A DNA stretch of 64,000 nucleotides. Origin: Microbacterium sp. cf046 (GTDB lineage Bacteria > Actinomycetota > Actinomycetes > Actinomycetales > Microbacteriaceae). The position numbers and the translations under genes are program-made. A model generated the notes under the pieces. The model was not told the DNA's origin, searched no databases, and saw only the letters and a list, made by a program, of their open reading frames with translations. The stretch spans positions 930,001-994,000 of the forward strand of contig NZ_FOZJ01000001.1 in the NCBI RefSeq assembly GCF_900114345.1, written 5' to 3'. Positions within the stretch are counted from its first letter, which is position 1, and the number at the start of each line of letters is the position of its first letter. Below are positions 1-8,260 of this stretch, piece after piece.

Positions 1-1
1 G

Positions 2-1018
2 CAGGTGATCCAGTACGTCGGACCGGCGCCCGAGCGTCGCGCCACCATCGCCACAGGTGGTCGGCGGCCCGTCGTCGCCGTATTCGACACAGGCTGCGGG
101 GAGCACCCCTGGCTTCCCGATGACATCGTGATGCGCGAGCCCGTGGTGGACGGCAAGGTGCTGGGCGTCCAGGACGCGGGCACCGATCCCGAGAGCGTCG
201 GGGACGTCTCGGGGCCGTTCGACGGCGAGCTGGACGCCTCGGCCGGTCACGGCACGTTCATCGCCGGCATCGTGCGGCAGGTGTGCCCCGACGCCGACAT
301 CGTCGCCGTCCGCGTCGCGGACAGCACCGGGATGCTCCTGGAGGGCGACTTCATGTACGCGGTGCGCACGCTCGTGAAGTGGATGCTGCTCCCGGCATCC
401 GAGGGCGGGCGCCGGATCGACGTGATGAACCTCTCCCTCGGCTACTACCACGAGACCCCCGAGGACGAGCTCTTCGACGGCACGCTCAGCGAGCTGCTGG
501 CGATCGCGCGGCGTCAGGGCTGCGCCGTGGTGTGCTCGGCGGGCAACGAGGCGACGGATCGCCCGACGTTTCCGGCTGCCCTGTGGAACTGGCCGGGCTC
601 GGACTTCACGGTCGACGACCCGGCGGATGCCGCACCGCACATCGCGGTCGGCGCGCTCAATCCGAACGACACCGTCGCCCTGTTCAGCAACATCGGGCCC
701 TGGGTGCACGCATACGCGCCGGGCGCCGCAGTGCTGAGCACGTCGCCCCCGCTGAGGGGCGGTGTGCAGGCCGGCAGCCGCTCCGATCGGATGGGCATGC
801 GGCGGGAGACGATCGACCCGGACGACTACTCCGGGGGATTCGCGCTGTGGAGCGGCACCTCGTTCGCCGCGCCGTATGTCGCGGGCAGGCTCGCGCAGGC
901 GCTGGTGGATCAGCTCGCCTCGGAGGCCGCGGAGACGCCGGCGTGCGTGCGCACGCTGAGCCAGGCGAGCGATCAGCTGATCGGCGAGCTCTCCGGGAAG
1001 GTCGTCCGCACCGCCTGA
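2..1018 (+). CDS. S8 (subtilisin-like) serine peptidase, 5' end truncated
   Basis: The reading frame is open to the left edge, so the true start may lie outside the window; a GTG at 5 is the first candidate inside. Numbered from that GTG, the subtilase triad is complete: Asp28 in VFDTGCG, His82 in GHGTFIAG and Ser286 in SGTSFAAPYVAG. The oxyanion-hole region (SAGNEA) is also present. No signal peptide or membrane segment is visible, so the visible part looks cytosolic. The stop lies 18 nt before the start of a TPR-CHAT protease on the same strand, suggesting a two-protease module in which one enzyme activates or processes the other. That functional link is inference; the family call is firm. 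Confidence 0.93.
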   Translation, partial: QVIQYVGPAPERRATIATGGRRPVVAVFDTGCGEHPWLPDDIVMREPVVDGKVLGVQDAGTDPESVGDVSGPFDGELDASAGHGTFIAGIVRQVCPDADIVAVRVADSTGMLLEGDFMYAVRTLVKWMLLPASEGGRRIDVMNLSLGYYHETPEDELFDGTLSELLAIARRQGCAVVCSAGNEATDRPTFPAALWNWPGSDFTVDDPADAAPHIAVGALNPNDTVALFSNIGPWVHAYAPGAAVLSTSPPLRGGVQAGSRSDRMGMRRETIDPDDYSGGFALWSGTSFAAPYVAGRLAQALVDQLASEAAETPACVRTLSQASDQLIGELSGKVVRTA

Positions 1019-1024
1019 TCGCGC

Positions 1025-1030
1025 CATGAT
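1025..1030 (+). promoter_or_regulatory. Putative leaderless -10 element (CATGAT) of the CHAT gene
   Basis: CATGAT ends 6 nt before the ATG at 1037, placing a predicted +1 on the start codon. The same hexamer at the same spacing precedes the PspC gene. No clear -35 is visible, and cotranscription with the peptidase is equally possible. Confidence 0.3.
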
Positions 1031-1036
1031 GGGGGA

Positions 1037-3508
1037 ATGGCGCGCTCCGCGGGGGAACTTCACGAGGCCGGCGTGCGCCTGGCCAACGAGGGGCGCCATG
1101 CCGCCGCCACGAGGATGCTGCTGGCCGCACAGGAGCTCACCGACGATGTGAACGTGCGTGCTCGGATCGCCGGCACGCTCGCGTACATCAAGTCGCGCAC
1201 CGGTGCGCCGGCCGAAGGCGAGCAGATGTGCCTCGATGCCATGGCCCAGCCCGGCATCGACTCGCACACGTACGCGCTCCTGGCCGGGCAGCTCGGCGCG
1301 CTCGCCGAGCAGGCCGGCCGCTACGACGACTCCGAACGGTGGCTCACGCAGGGGATCGATGCGCTCGAGGAGGATTCGGAGGAAATGGCCAACCTCCTGG
1401 TGAACCGGAGCCTGGTCAACATGCGCAGGCTCCGGCTCGCGGAGGCCTCCCGCGACGCGGCCCGTGCGTCGGAGATCTTCGGGGCGCTCGCCCGACCCGT
1501 CGATCAGGCGCAGGCGCTGCACAACGAGGGATACATGGCCCTGCTCGGTGGCGATCTGATCACGGCGATGCGGATCATGTCTTCGGCGCGGAGCACCCTC
1601 GTGGATGTCTCGCCGGTCTTCGCGGCGGTGTGCGACGTGGACCGCGCGGAGGTCCTCAGGGACGCCGGGCACACGATCGAGGCCGAACGGATCCTCGCTC
1701 AGGCGGCGACGGTCTTCGGTCGCCAGCGGATGCCGCAGTCCCGTGGTGAGGCCGAGTACCACCTGGCTCGATCCCTTCTGGCTCATGACCCGCTGCGGGC
1801 GCGCCCGGTCGCGACGAGGGCGGCACGTCGCTTCCGGACGGTCGGGAACGACTCGTGGGCCTCCCGCGCGGAGGCCGTGCGCATGCGCGCCGAGCTCAGC
1901 GGCGGGCAGGTCATGCGCACCGGGCACCACGTCCCGCCTCCGCGTCGCGTTCCCGCCCGTGACGATGTCGAGGGCGCATCCGGTGCACTCGAACGGTTCG
2001 GGTTCGGCAGCGATGCGGCTGCGCTGCGGATGACGCACGAGCTGTGGCGCGCCCGCCAGCCGCACGTCGACGGCGACCCGGCTCGGATCACCCGGGTTCC
2101 GGCCGCCGCCTCGATGGAGGTGCGGCTGCTCGCCTACGAGGTGCGCGCGGCACGCGCGTCCGCGCGCGGTCGCCACGGGGACGCCCGCAGGCATGCGGCG
2201 GCGGGACTCGTCGAGCTGTCGGCGTGGCTGAGCGATTTCGGCAGCCTCGACCTGCAGACCTCGGCGGTCATGCAGGGCAACGGGCTCATCAGGGTGGGAT
2301 TGGATTCCGCAGTCCAGTCGGGGCGGCCCGAGGTCGTCTTCGAGTGGTCGGAGTGGGCGCGTCACATGAGCATGCAGGTCATCCCGCTGCGTCCGCCCCC
2401 CGACGCCCAGCTGGCCGACGATCTGGCGGAGATCCGGATGCTGCGCAGCGAAGGCGGGGATTGGCAGGCCGATCCGCGTGCGCGTGAACTGCGCGAACGG
2501 GTGCGCGAGCGCCAGTGGTCGACCACCGGCTCGGCCGCGATCCAGCCGCGCGCGACGCTCGACGAGGTGCAGGCGGTGCTGGACGACGAGACCGCCCTGC
2601 TGTCGTACGTCTTCTCCGGTGACTCGCTGATCGTCCTCGTCGTCACTGGTGAGCGGGTGAGCATGCTTCCGATCGACGGATGGCGCAGCGTCCGCGACGC
2701 CCTTCCCGCGCTGCGGTCCGATCTCGACATGGCGGCGACCATCCGCGGCCGGATGGGCGAGGTCGTACGCAGAACGCTCGACGACAGGCTGGCGTCCTTC
2801 TCCCGCGAACTGCTGGACCGCGCGGTCGAGGTCGCCGGCGCTCGCCGGTACGCGATCACCGTCCCGGGCCTGCTGGGCGGCATCCCGTGGGCGATGCTGC
2901 CGGCGCTGCGTGGAAAGGCGTTCACCCTGCCGGCTTCGGCATCCCGGTGGGTGCGGCAGCGCGGCGGGGCGGAGCCGCCGCACTCGGTCGGATTCGCAGC
3001 CGGGCCCGACGTCGCGCGTGCCGACGAGGAAGTCGATGCCGCGGCTGCGGCGTGGCCGGATCCGGTCATCGTCGAGGCGGCGACCGTCGACGACGTCACC
3101 TCGCTCGCTGCCGAGGTCGATGTGCTGCACATCGCCGCGCACGGTCGGCACTCGTCGGACAACCCGATGTTCTCCGGTCTCGAGCTGGCCGACGGCGCCC
3201 TGTTCGGGTACGACATCGATCGGATGCCGCGCGTGCCGTCCACGGTCGTGCTGTCGGCCTGCGAGGCGGGTCGCTCGTCGGTGCGGTGGGGTGAGGAGGC
3301 CGTCGGAATGGCGCGCGCCTGGCTGCACGCCGGCACGAGCTGCGTGATCGCGGCCCCGGTGGTCGTCGCCGACGACGTCGCGTGCGAGCTGCTCGGTGCG
3401 ATGCACGAGGGGCTTGCTGCGGGCCGGGCTCCGAGCGAGGCCCTCGCCGCCGCATCGGAGAGCACGGGGATCGTGGCGCCGTTCCAGGCGCACGGAGCCG
3501 GTTTCTGA
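1037..3508 (+). CDS. TPR-CHAT protein (caspase-like cysteine protease domain)
   Basis: This 823-aa protein has an alpha-helical, TPR-like N-terminal two thirds (about residues 1-480) and a C-terminal CHAT domain (about 520-820). The CHAT catalytic dyad is visible: His702 in HIAAHGRH and Cys742 in LSACEAG, followed by the conserved stretch with WGEEAVGMARAWLHAGTS. CHAT proteases are clan CD relatives of caspases and separase; TPR-CHAT architecture is known in regulated proteases such as the one associated with type III-E CRISPR effectors, but no Cas gene is present here. The gene follows a subtilisin-like protease by 18 nt. Its TPR region may sense a partner or hold the protease inactive. Substrate and trigger are unknown. 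Confidence 0.88.
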   Translation: MARSAGELHEAGVRLANEGRHAAATRMLLAAQELTDDVNVRARIAGTLAYIKSRTGAPAEGEQMCLDAMAQPGIDSHTYALLAGQLGALAEQAGRYDDSERWLTQGIDALEEDSEEMANLLVNRSLVNMRRLRLAEASRDAARASEIFGALARPVDQAQALHNEGYMALLGGDLITAMRIMSSARSTLVDVSPVFAAVCDVDRAEVLRDAGHTIEAERILAQAATVFGRQRMPQSRGEAEYHLARSLLAHDPLRARPVATRAARRFRTVGNDSWASRAEAVRMRAELSGGQVMRTGHHVPPPRRVPARDDVEGASGALERFGFGSDAAALRMTHELWRARQPHVDGDPARITRVPAAASMEVRLLAYEVRAARASARGRHGDARRHAAAGLVELSAWLSDFGSLDLQTSAVMQGNGLIRVGLDSAVQSGRPEVVFEWSEWARHMSMQVIPLRPPPDAQLADDLAEIRMLRSEGGDWQADPRARELRERVRERQWSTTGSAAIQPRATLDEVQAVLDDETALLSYVFSGDSLIVLVVTGERVSMLPIDGWRSVRDALPALRSDLDMAATIRGRMGEVVRRTLDDRLASFSRELLDRAVEVAGARRYAITVPGLLGGIPWAMLPALRGKAFTLPASASRWVRQRGGAEPPHSVGFAAGPDVARADEEVDAAAAAWPDPVIVEAATVDDVTSLAAEVDVLHIAAHGRHSSDNPMFSGLELADGALFGYDIDRMPRVPSTVVLSACEAGRSSVRWGEEAVGMARAWLHAGTSCVIAAPVVVADDVACELLGAMHEGLAAGRAPSEALAAASESTGIVAPFQAHGAGF

Positions 3509-3659
3509 GAATATTCCGATTCGATGTATCAGGCCGGATGCTGCCTGCTCCTGGTACATGGAACGGCTCACGCAGGACGGCACCGGGGGGTACCGGCCAT
3601 TGGGGGCACGGGATCCGTGGGGCGCGATCGGGGCGCGAGGGATCTCGGGGCTGTTCCGC

Positions 3660-3697
3660 GGGGGATGTCGCAGAGACCCAGGTCGGCGACATCCCCC
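3660..3697. terminator. Hairpin between convergent genes
   Basis: A perfect 12-bp inverted repeat (GGGGGATGTCGC at 3660-3671, GCGACATCCCCC at 3686-3697) encloses a 14-nt loop. It sits between the stop of the CHAT gene (3508) and the stop of the converging LysR-domain gene (3708), so it can terminate in both directions. There is no U tract, as is usual in high-GC actinobacteria. Confidence 0.65.
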
Positions 3698-3707
3698 GTC
3701 TTCTGTC

Positions 3708-4457
3708 TCAGCTTCGCGACGAATTCGCAGTGCGCCCGCGCACGATCCCGACGAACGTCTCGACCGACGGTGTCGTCCGCTCAGCCGGCCACGCGAGGGC
3801 GACGGTCGAGGTCGGTGCGTCTCGCAGCGGGCGATACGCGGCATCCTTGCGCCGATGCAGTCGTGCCAGCGACATCGGCACGATGACGATGCCGACACCG
3901 GCCGCGACGGTCGCGATCGCCTGCTCGGTGTCCTCGGGAGCGGCGAATGACGGGCTGACGGCGCCGGGCACGTCGAGCGCGAGCACGTCGTCGTGCGGCA
4001 CGATCAGGATCTCGCCTGCCAGGTCCGCCAGCTCGAGCTCGTCGGCCGCGGTCAGGTGCGAGTCCGCGGGCGAGACGACGACCGAGACCTCGTCGTAGAG
4101 CGGGATGATGTGGAGCCCGTCGCCGTCGATGGGGAGTCGGACGAGCGCGGCGTCCAGAACCCCCTCGCGCAGGGTGTCGCGCTGAGTCGCAACGGCGATC
4201 GGGCGCAGCTCGAACTCGGTGTGCGGCATCCGCTCGTTCCACGCGTCGATCCACCCGCCGGGCGTCGCGCCCGGGATCGCACCGAGCACGAACGTCGTGG
4301 GAGCGCGAGCGGTCTCGGGCGGCGCGTCTGCGCCGCGCGGTGCAGTGGTCGATGGCTTGCCCGGGCGCCGGGGCGCGGCATCCTTCTTCGCGCGCCCCGC
4401 GCCGGGAGACTTGCCGGGTCGACCCTGCCGACCCCGTGCACCGCCGCCCTTCGCCAT
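3708..4457 (-). CDS. LysR substrate-binding-domain protein lacking the HTH
   Basis: This 249-aa protein starts with a basic, Gly/Pro/Ala-rich low-complexity tail (about residues 1-52). It continues directly into a LysR-type effector-binding domain (about 53-240) with the typical series of FVLGAIPGATP, ALVRLPIDGDGLHIIPLYDE, and VAAGVGIVIVPMSLARL. The winged HTH that LysR regulators carry at the N terminus is absent, and there is no room for it before the start. The Lys/Arg-rich tail could bind DNA nonspecifically or contact another protein. It could be a cofactor that competes for the inducer of a full LysR protein. The domain identity is secure; its role is unknown. Confidence 0.8.
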   Translation of the reverse strand: MAKGGGARGRQGRPGKSPGAGRAKKDAAPRRPGKPSTTAPRGADAPPETARAPTTFVLGAIPGATPGGWIDAWNERMPHTEFELRPIAVATQRDTLREGVLDAALVRLPIDGDGLHIIPLYDEVSVVVSPADSHLTAADELELADLAGEILIVPHDDVLALDVPGAVSPSFAAPEDTEQAIATVAAGVGIVIVPMSLARLHRRKDAAYRPLRDAPTSTVALAWPAERTTPSVETFVGIVRGRTANSSRS

Positions 4458-4495
4458 TGAGACAGCATCCCATTCCGCGACCTTGGCCGGGGCGA

Positions 4496-4501
4496 TATGG
4501 T
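4496..4501 (+). promoter_or_regulatory. Putative leaderless -10 element (TATGGT) of the DUF1304 gene
   Basis: TATGGT ends 6 nt before the ATG at 4508, and no Shine-Dalgarno sequence lies between them. This fits a leaderless transcript beginning on the ATG. Confidence 0.45.
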
Positions 4502-4507
4502 TCGCTC

Positions 4508-4906
4508 ATGATCGCCATCATCGCCACCGTGTTCGCCGCGCTCGCCGCGCTCCTGCACGTGTACATCTTCGTCATGGAGAGCGTGCAGTGGACTCAGCCG
4601 CGCGTGTGGAAGCGCTTCGGCGTTCCGGACCAGGCGGCTGCGGACACCACCAAGCCGATGGCGTACAACCAGGGCTTCTACAACCTGTTCCTCGCGATCG
4701 GGGCGATCCTCGGCCTGATCCTGTACTGGGCGGGCAGCGACGGCAACCCGCTGCGGGTGGCGGGCCTCACCCTCGTGCTCTTCAGCCTCGGCTCGATGGT
4801 CGCGGCATCGCTCGTACTGCTCACGAGCGGCGGCAAGTACCTGCGGCCCGCGCTCATCCAGGGGACCCTGCCGCTGATCGGCTTCGTGCTCTTCCTGTTC
4901 ACCTGA
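4508..4906 (+). CDS. DUF1304 family membrane protein
   Basis: This 132-aa, highly hydrophobic protein has about four membrane segments (residues roughly 3-22, 52-72, 80-103 and 110-130). Family landmarks are HVYIFVMESVQW near the N terminus and YNQGFYNLFLAIGAILG after the first loop. DUF1304 proteins are small integral membrane proteins of unknown function, usually about 120 aa, so this one is full length. The start is the ATG that follows a leaderless -10 and directly begins the first membrane helix; upstream in-frame starts would add non-hydrophobic, unconserved sequence. It is divergent from the LysR-domain gene, 50 bp away. Confidence 0.88.
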   Translation: MIAIIATVFAALAALLHVYIFVMESVQWTQPRVWKRFGVPDQAAADTTKPMAYNQGFYNLFLAIGAILGLILYWAGSDGNPLRVAGLTLVLFSLGSMVAASLVLLTSGGKYLRPALIQGTLPLIGFVLFLFT

Positions 4907-4969
4907 CGGCGTGACCTCGCGCCGCGGACGCCGGCAGTCATCCGGTGCCAGAGCGCATCGCGGTCGAGC

Positions 4970-5536
4970 TCAGCAGGCTCCCCACAGACCGCGCCCGGCG
5001 GCCGAGGCCTCGGCTTCGAGCGAGCGGAAGAGCTGCTCGTGCAGCGTGTTGGGTGCGAACACCATCACCACGCCGTCGCCCTGCGCGACGAGCGCGGCGT
5101 TGACGAAGCGCCCGTCCGGAGTCCACAGGTAGAGCAGATGGCGCCCGTACTGGTCGAGCACCTCGAGGTCGGCCGCCGCCCAGACGGTCGAGCCGGGCGG
5201 CAGCAGCGTGGACAGGCTCGCGGTCGCCTCGTCGCCCCAGCACTCGACGGCGGGTGAGATCTCGGGGGTGTCCAGCCCGATCAGGCGCACCCTCGTCGAT
5301 TCGAGGTCGGTGACCACGGCGTTGTGAGCGTCGACGTGCGCGCGGATCGTGTCTCCGTCGTGCACACTCTCGACGGTCATCTCGAACGCCTCGGCCGGGA
5401 TGCCGGGCAATGGCAGCGAGGTGGACGGGGCACCGGTCGGCGGGGCGGTCGTCGCCGCGTCGCGCGGAACGAGCCACCAGATCGCGATCGCGATCACGGC
5501 GAGGCACAGGATGCCGATCCCGGCTCGTCTGATCAC
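4970..5536 (-). CDS. Thermonuclease (SNase-like) family protein, membrane-anchored or secreted
   Basis: This 188-aa protein has an N-terminal hydrophobic segment (about residues 5-23) after MIRR, either a signal anchor or a signal peptide. A Pro/Thr-rich linker follows, then an SNase fold (about 52-188). Visible motifs are SVHDGDTIR (57-65), RLIGLDTPE (84-92) and DQYGRHLLYLW (128-138), which carry the calcium/phosphate-binding Asp residues and the catalytic Arg residues of staphylococcal nuclease. Extracellular or membrane-associated DNA/RNA cleavage is the likely role. The start is GTG, 6 nt after a TAGGCT element. It converges with the DUF1304 gene. Active-site integrity looks good by eye but was not aligned. 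Confidence 0.86.
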   Translation of the reverse strand: MIRRAGIGILCLAVIAIAIWWLVPRDAATTAPPTGAPSTSLPLPGIPAEAFEMTVESVHDGDTIRAHVDAHNAVVTDLESTRVRLIGLDTPEISPAVECWGDEATASLSTLLPPGSTVWAAADLEVLDQYGRHLLYLWTPDGRFVNAALVAQGDGVVMVFAPNTLHEQLFRSLEAEASAAGRGLWGAC

Positions 5537-5542
5537 TCTGCA

Positions 5543-5548
5543 AGCCTA
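5543..5548 (-). promoter_or_regulatory. Putative leaderless -10 element (TAGGCT) of the nuclease gene
   Basis: On the minus strand TAGGCT is followed by 6 nt (TGCAGA) and the GTG start. No Shine-Dalgarno sequence fits in between. Confidence 0.45.
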
Positions 5549-5574
5549 GGGTGCGACGGCGACACCGCGGCGGG

Positions 5575-5982
5575 TCAGGCGGCCAGGCGCAGGCCCCGGC
5601 GGTCGGTAGCGACGCGCTCGCCGTCGCCGATCGTCTCGTCATCGCCGATCAGCGAGCCGACGGCGACACGGGCGCCGGTGCCGACGTACGTGCGCACGCC
5701 GATCTTGGCTCCTGCTCCGATGGCGGCGCCCGAGCCGATGTGGGCGTGCGGGGCGATGTCGGCCTCGGGTCCGATGACGGCATCCGCCTCGACCCAGACG
5801 CCGCGTCCGACGTGGGCTCCTGCGGCGATCATCACACCGGGCTCGACGTAGGCACCGGCTTCCACGATCGCGCTGGGGTGGACCTTCGCGCCGTGCGCGA
5901 CCAGGCCTCGGCCGTTGGTGTGCTTGCGGTAGCGAAGCAGCTCACCACGGTCGTTCTCGATGTCGACGTAGTTCTTACCCAC
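5575..5982 (-). CDS. Hexapeptide-repeat (left-handed beta-helix) protein
   Basis: The protein is mostly tandem hexapeptide repeats of the [LIV]-G-X4 type (for example GVMIAAGAHVGRGVWVE, HIGSGAAIGAGAKI), which fold into a left-handed beta helix as in acyltransferases and gamma-carbonic anhydrases. No catalytic His of a known acetyltransferase is obvious, so it may be structural or a divergent transferase. I chose the GTG at 5982 (135 aa) because AGGAGG lies 5 nt upstream and the protein then begins MGKNYVDIENDRGEL. A longer in-frame version from ATG 6072 or 6054 has no ribosome-binding site and adds unstructured sequence. It stands alone, 38 bp upstream of the nuclease gene. Confidence 0.75.
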   Translation of the reverse strand: MGKNYVDIENDRGELLRYRKHTNGRGLVAHGAKVHPSAIVEAGAYVEPGVMIAAGAHVGRGVWVEADAVIGPEADIAPHAHIGSGAAIGAGAKIGVRTYVGTGARVAVGSLIGDDETIGDGERVATDRRGLRLAA

Positions 5983-6193
5983 GATCCCCTCCTGCGGCCC
6001 ATTCGTGCCGAGTACAGGAATAACCTGACCTGTCACTGATTCATTCCCGCGCATCGGCCTGTACGGATGCATGCTGACGCAACTGATATTCGTCGCGGCG
6101 ACCGGATCGGATGTCCGGGACCGCTCGGATGGCCGAATCGGGCACGCGCGAGGCGACTCCGAGGTCGGCCGGACAGATCGACCGGTGATCGCC

Positions 6194-6199
6194 TAGGCT
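6194..6199 (+). promoter_or_regulatory. Putative -10 (TAGGCT) of the pucR-like gene
   Basis: TAGGCT with a weak -35-like CGGACA at 6170-6175 (18-nt spacing). The ATG at 6237 follows a short leader that carries AGGAG around 6223-6227. The 250-bp gap to the divergent hexapeptide gene holds no gene that I can support. Confidence 0.4.
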
Positions 6200-6236
6200 G
6201 TCTGGAACCCGAAGCGTTGAAGCAGGAGCGTGTGCG

Positions 6237-7892
6237 ATGGCGGCCGAAAGCCGTGACGAAGCCGTGGCTCGGACGGATCGTCCGGGCGGTCTCGACGGTC
6301 ACGAGACGCTTCCCACCGTGCGCGAGGTGATCGGCCTGGATGCGGTCGCGCAGGGCGCGCCGGAAGTGCTCGTGGGCGACGGCGCCCTCGACGCCCGAGT
6401 GCGCTGGGTGCACGTCTCCGACAGTGCTGGTGTCGCGCGACTGCTCAACGGCGGCGAACTGCTGCTCTCGACCGGGTCGGCGTGGCCCTCCGAGGCAGAC
6501 GAGCTGCGGCGATTCGTCACCGAGCTCGGCGATGCCGGGCTCTCAGGGCTGGTGGTCGAGCTCGGCACCCACTACGGCGACGTCCCACCCGTCGTGATCG
6601 AGACCGCACGGGATCGCGGGCTCGCGCTCATCGCGCTGCACCGCGAGGTAAAGTTCGTCACCCTGACCGAGGCCGTGCACGGCAGGGTCATCTCGGCACA
6701 GACCGAAGCCCTTCGCGCCCGGGACGAGGTGCGCGAACGGTTCACCGCGCTGTCGCTGCGCGGGGCGCCCGCGGACTTCATCGTGCAGCAGCTCGCCCAG
6801 ACGCTTGCTGCGCCGGTGATCCTCGAGAACCTGGCGCACGAGATCGTGGCGAGCGAGACGCCGCTCGCGATCGAGGAGGAGCTGTTCACGGACTGGGAGC
6901 TGCGCTCCCGCGCGGCTCATCGGGGAAGCCGGCAGCAGCGCGACGGCGCCCTCGAGCGCGCCGACTGGCTCGTGGTGCCGGTCGAGGCGCGCGGCATCCG
7001 GTGGGGGAGCCTGATCGCCCTGCCCGGTCCGCCGCACCCTGCAGGCAGGGCCGCGGTGCTCGAGCAGGGGGCGATCGCACTCGCGATCGGCCGGCTTGCA
7101 GACGGGGATGCCGACGAGTGGGCGCGCATCGGGCGCAGGCGGCTGCTCGACGGACTCCTCGCGGGTCGGTTCGCCGGAATCGCGGGTGCCGCGGCGCGGC
7201 TCGAGGCCGCCGGAATGCCCACGCAGCGCGCACTGCTGTTCGGCCTGATCATCGCGGGTGCTGCGGTTCACGCGGAGGCGGCGGACGCCGCGGCGCGCAC
7301 TCTGCGCGGCCGCGCGCTCGCGGGCTCGGCACCGGACGGGGTCGGAGCCCCGGCGGCCGCTGTGCTGCTGTCGCTGCCGGAGGACGCATCGTTCGATGAC
7401 GAAGCCGCACTCCGGTTCTTACGCGCGGTCGCGGGGGATGCCGCCGATCGGGTCGTCGCATCGATCGGGAGCCCGGCCAGGGGGCTCGACGAGGCGCTGA
7501 CGTCGCTGCAGGAGGCCATCGACCTGGCGCGCGGACGCCGCCGACGCGCCGTGCGCGGCCCGGTTCTGCGACGCGCGGAGGACCGGCCGCTCGTGCAGCT
7601 GGTCACATCGCTGCGCGACGACTACCGCCTGCTCGATCACGGCGAGCGAATGCTCGCTCCCCTCATCGTGTATGACCTGGAGCGCGGCGGCGACCTGCTC
7701 GACGTGCTCGAGGCGATGCTCGCGCATCCCGGAAACCGCACGGCAGCGGCATCCGCATCGCACCTCTCGCGGTCGGTGTTCTACCAGCGCATCGCCCTGA
7801 TCGAGGATCTGCTCGACGTCGACCTCGACGACGGCGAGACCCAGACGGCCCTGCACCTCGCCCTGCTCGTGCGGCGCTCCGCCGGCCGGTAG
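6237..7892 (+). CDS. PucR family transcriptional regulator
   Basis: This 551-aa regulator has an N-terminal PucR (purine catabolism regulatory) sensor domain (about residues 25-150, beginning TVREVIGLD and including the GELLLSTG stretch), a middle region, and a C-terminal PucR-type HTH (about 480-545, with LAHPGNRTAAASASHLSRSVFYQRI). PucR proteins control catabolism of purines, allantoin, GABA and polyamines. It converges on the seven-gene Pot-oxidase operon, whose last gene ends 26 bp away, which makes it the best local candidate regulator of that operon. That link is inference. Full length for the family. Confidence 0.9.
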   Translation: MAAESRDEAVARTDRPGGLDGHETLPTVREVIGLDAVAQGAPEVLVGDGALDARVRWVHVSDSAGVARLLNGGELLLSTGSAWPSEADELRRFVTELGDAGLSGLVVELGTHYGDVPPVVIETARDRGLALIALHREVKFVTLTEAVHGRVISAQTEALRARDEVRERFTALSLRGAPADFIVQQLAQTLAAPVILENLAHEIVASETPLAIEEELFTDWELRSRAAHRGSRQQRDGALERADWLVVPVEARGIRWGSLIALPGPPHPAGRAAVLEQGAIALAIGRLADGDADEWARIGRRRLLDGLLAGRFAGIAGAAARLEAAGMPTQRALLFGLIIAGAAVHAEAADAAARTLRGRALAGSAPDGVGAPAAAVLLSLPEDASFDDEAALRFLRAVAGDAADRVVASIGSPARGLDEALTSLQEAIDLARGRRRRAVRGPVLRRAEDRPLVQLVTSLRDDYRLLDHGERMLAPLIVYDLERGGDLLDVLEAMLAHPGNRTAAASASHLSRSVFYQRIALIEDLLDVDLDDGETQTALHLALLVRRSAGR

Positions 7893-7918
7893 GGACGGTG
7901 GGAGGTCGCCCTGACGCG

Positions 7919-8260
7919 TCAGAAGGCGATGTAGACCTTGCGGAGGGTTTCGCGCACGGTCCACACGGTGCGCATGCCCGCCTCGAGCCGCACCACCGAT
8001 CCCGGGCTGAGCCGGATCGACGGTAGCGCCGGGTGGACGAACTCGACCGTGGCGTCGCCGGTCAGGACGACGAACAGCTCGTCCGCCTCGACGTCGCTCA
8101 TCACGCCGGGGCTCATCTCCCAGACGCCGGTCGAGGCGTCGAGCTCATGCAGGGCGGTCGTCGGCGACCCCGCGACGGTCTGGTCGGCGGGCACCGGCTC
8201 GGGCACGAGCGCGAGGGAGACGGCATCCGTCACGACGCCCGCCGGCATGCGCCCGGTCAC
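7919..8260 (-). CDS. Cupin domain protein (Cupin_3/DUF861-like)
   Basis: This 113-aa single-domain cupin has the pattern of the DUF861 family: TGVWEMSPGVMSDVEADELFVVLTGDATVEF followed by LSPGSVVRLEAGMRTVWTV, ending KVYIAF. Such cupins accompany PuuB-like flavin oxidases in many amine-catabolism operons; their exact chemistry is mostly unknown. The GTG start overlaps the TGA of the oxidase gene (GTGA), so the two are translationally coupled. It is the last gene of the operon. The classic cupin His metal ligands are poorly preserved in this subfamily, so metal dependence is uncertain. Confidence 0.85.
   Translation of the reverse strand: MTGRMPAGVVTDAVSLALVPEPVPADQTVAGSPTTALHELDASTGVWEMSPGVMSDVEADELFVVLTGDATVEFVHPALPSIRLSPGSVVRLEAGMRTVWTVRETLRKVYIAF

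Noticed and set aside
4907..4933. CGGCGT...ACGCCG inverted repeat between the DUF1304 and nuclease genes as terminator
   Set aside because: Only 6-bp arms with a 15-nt loop in GC-rich DNA; chance is a sufficient explanation.
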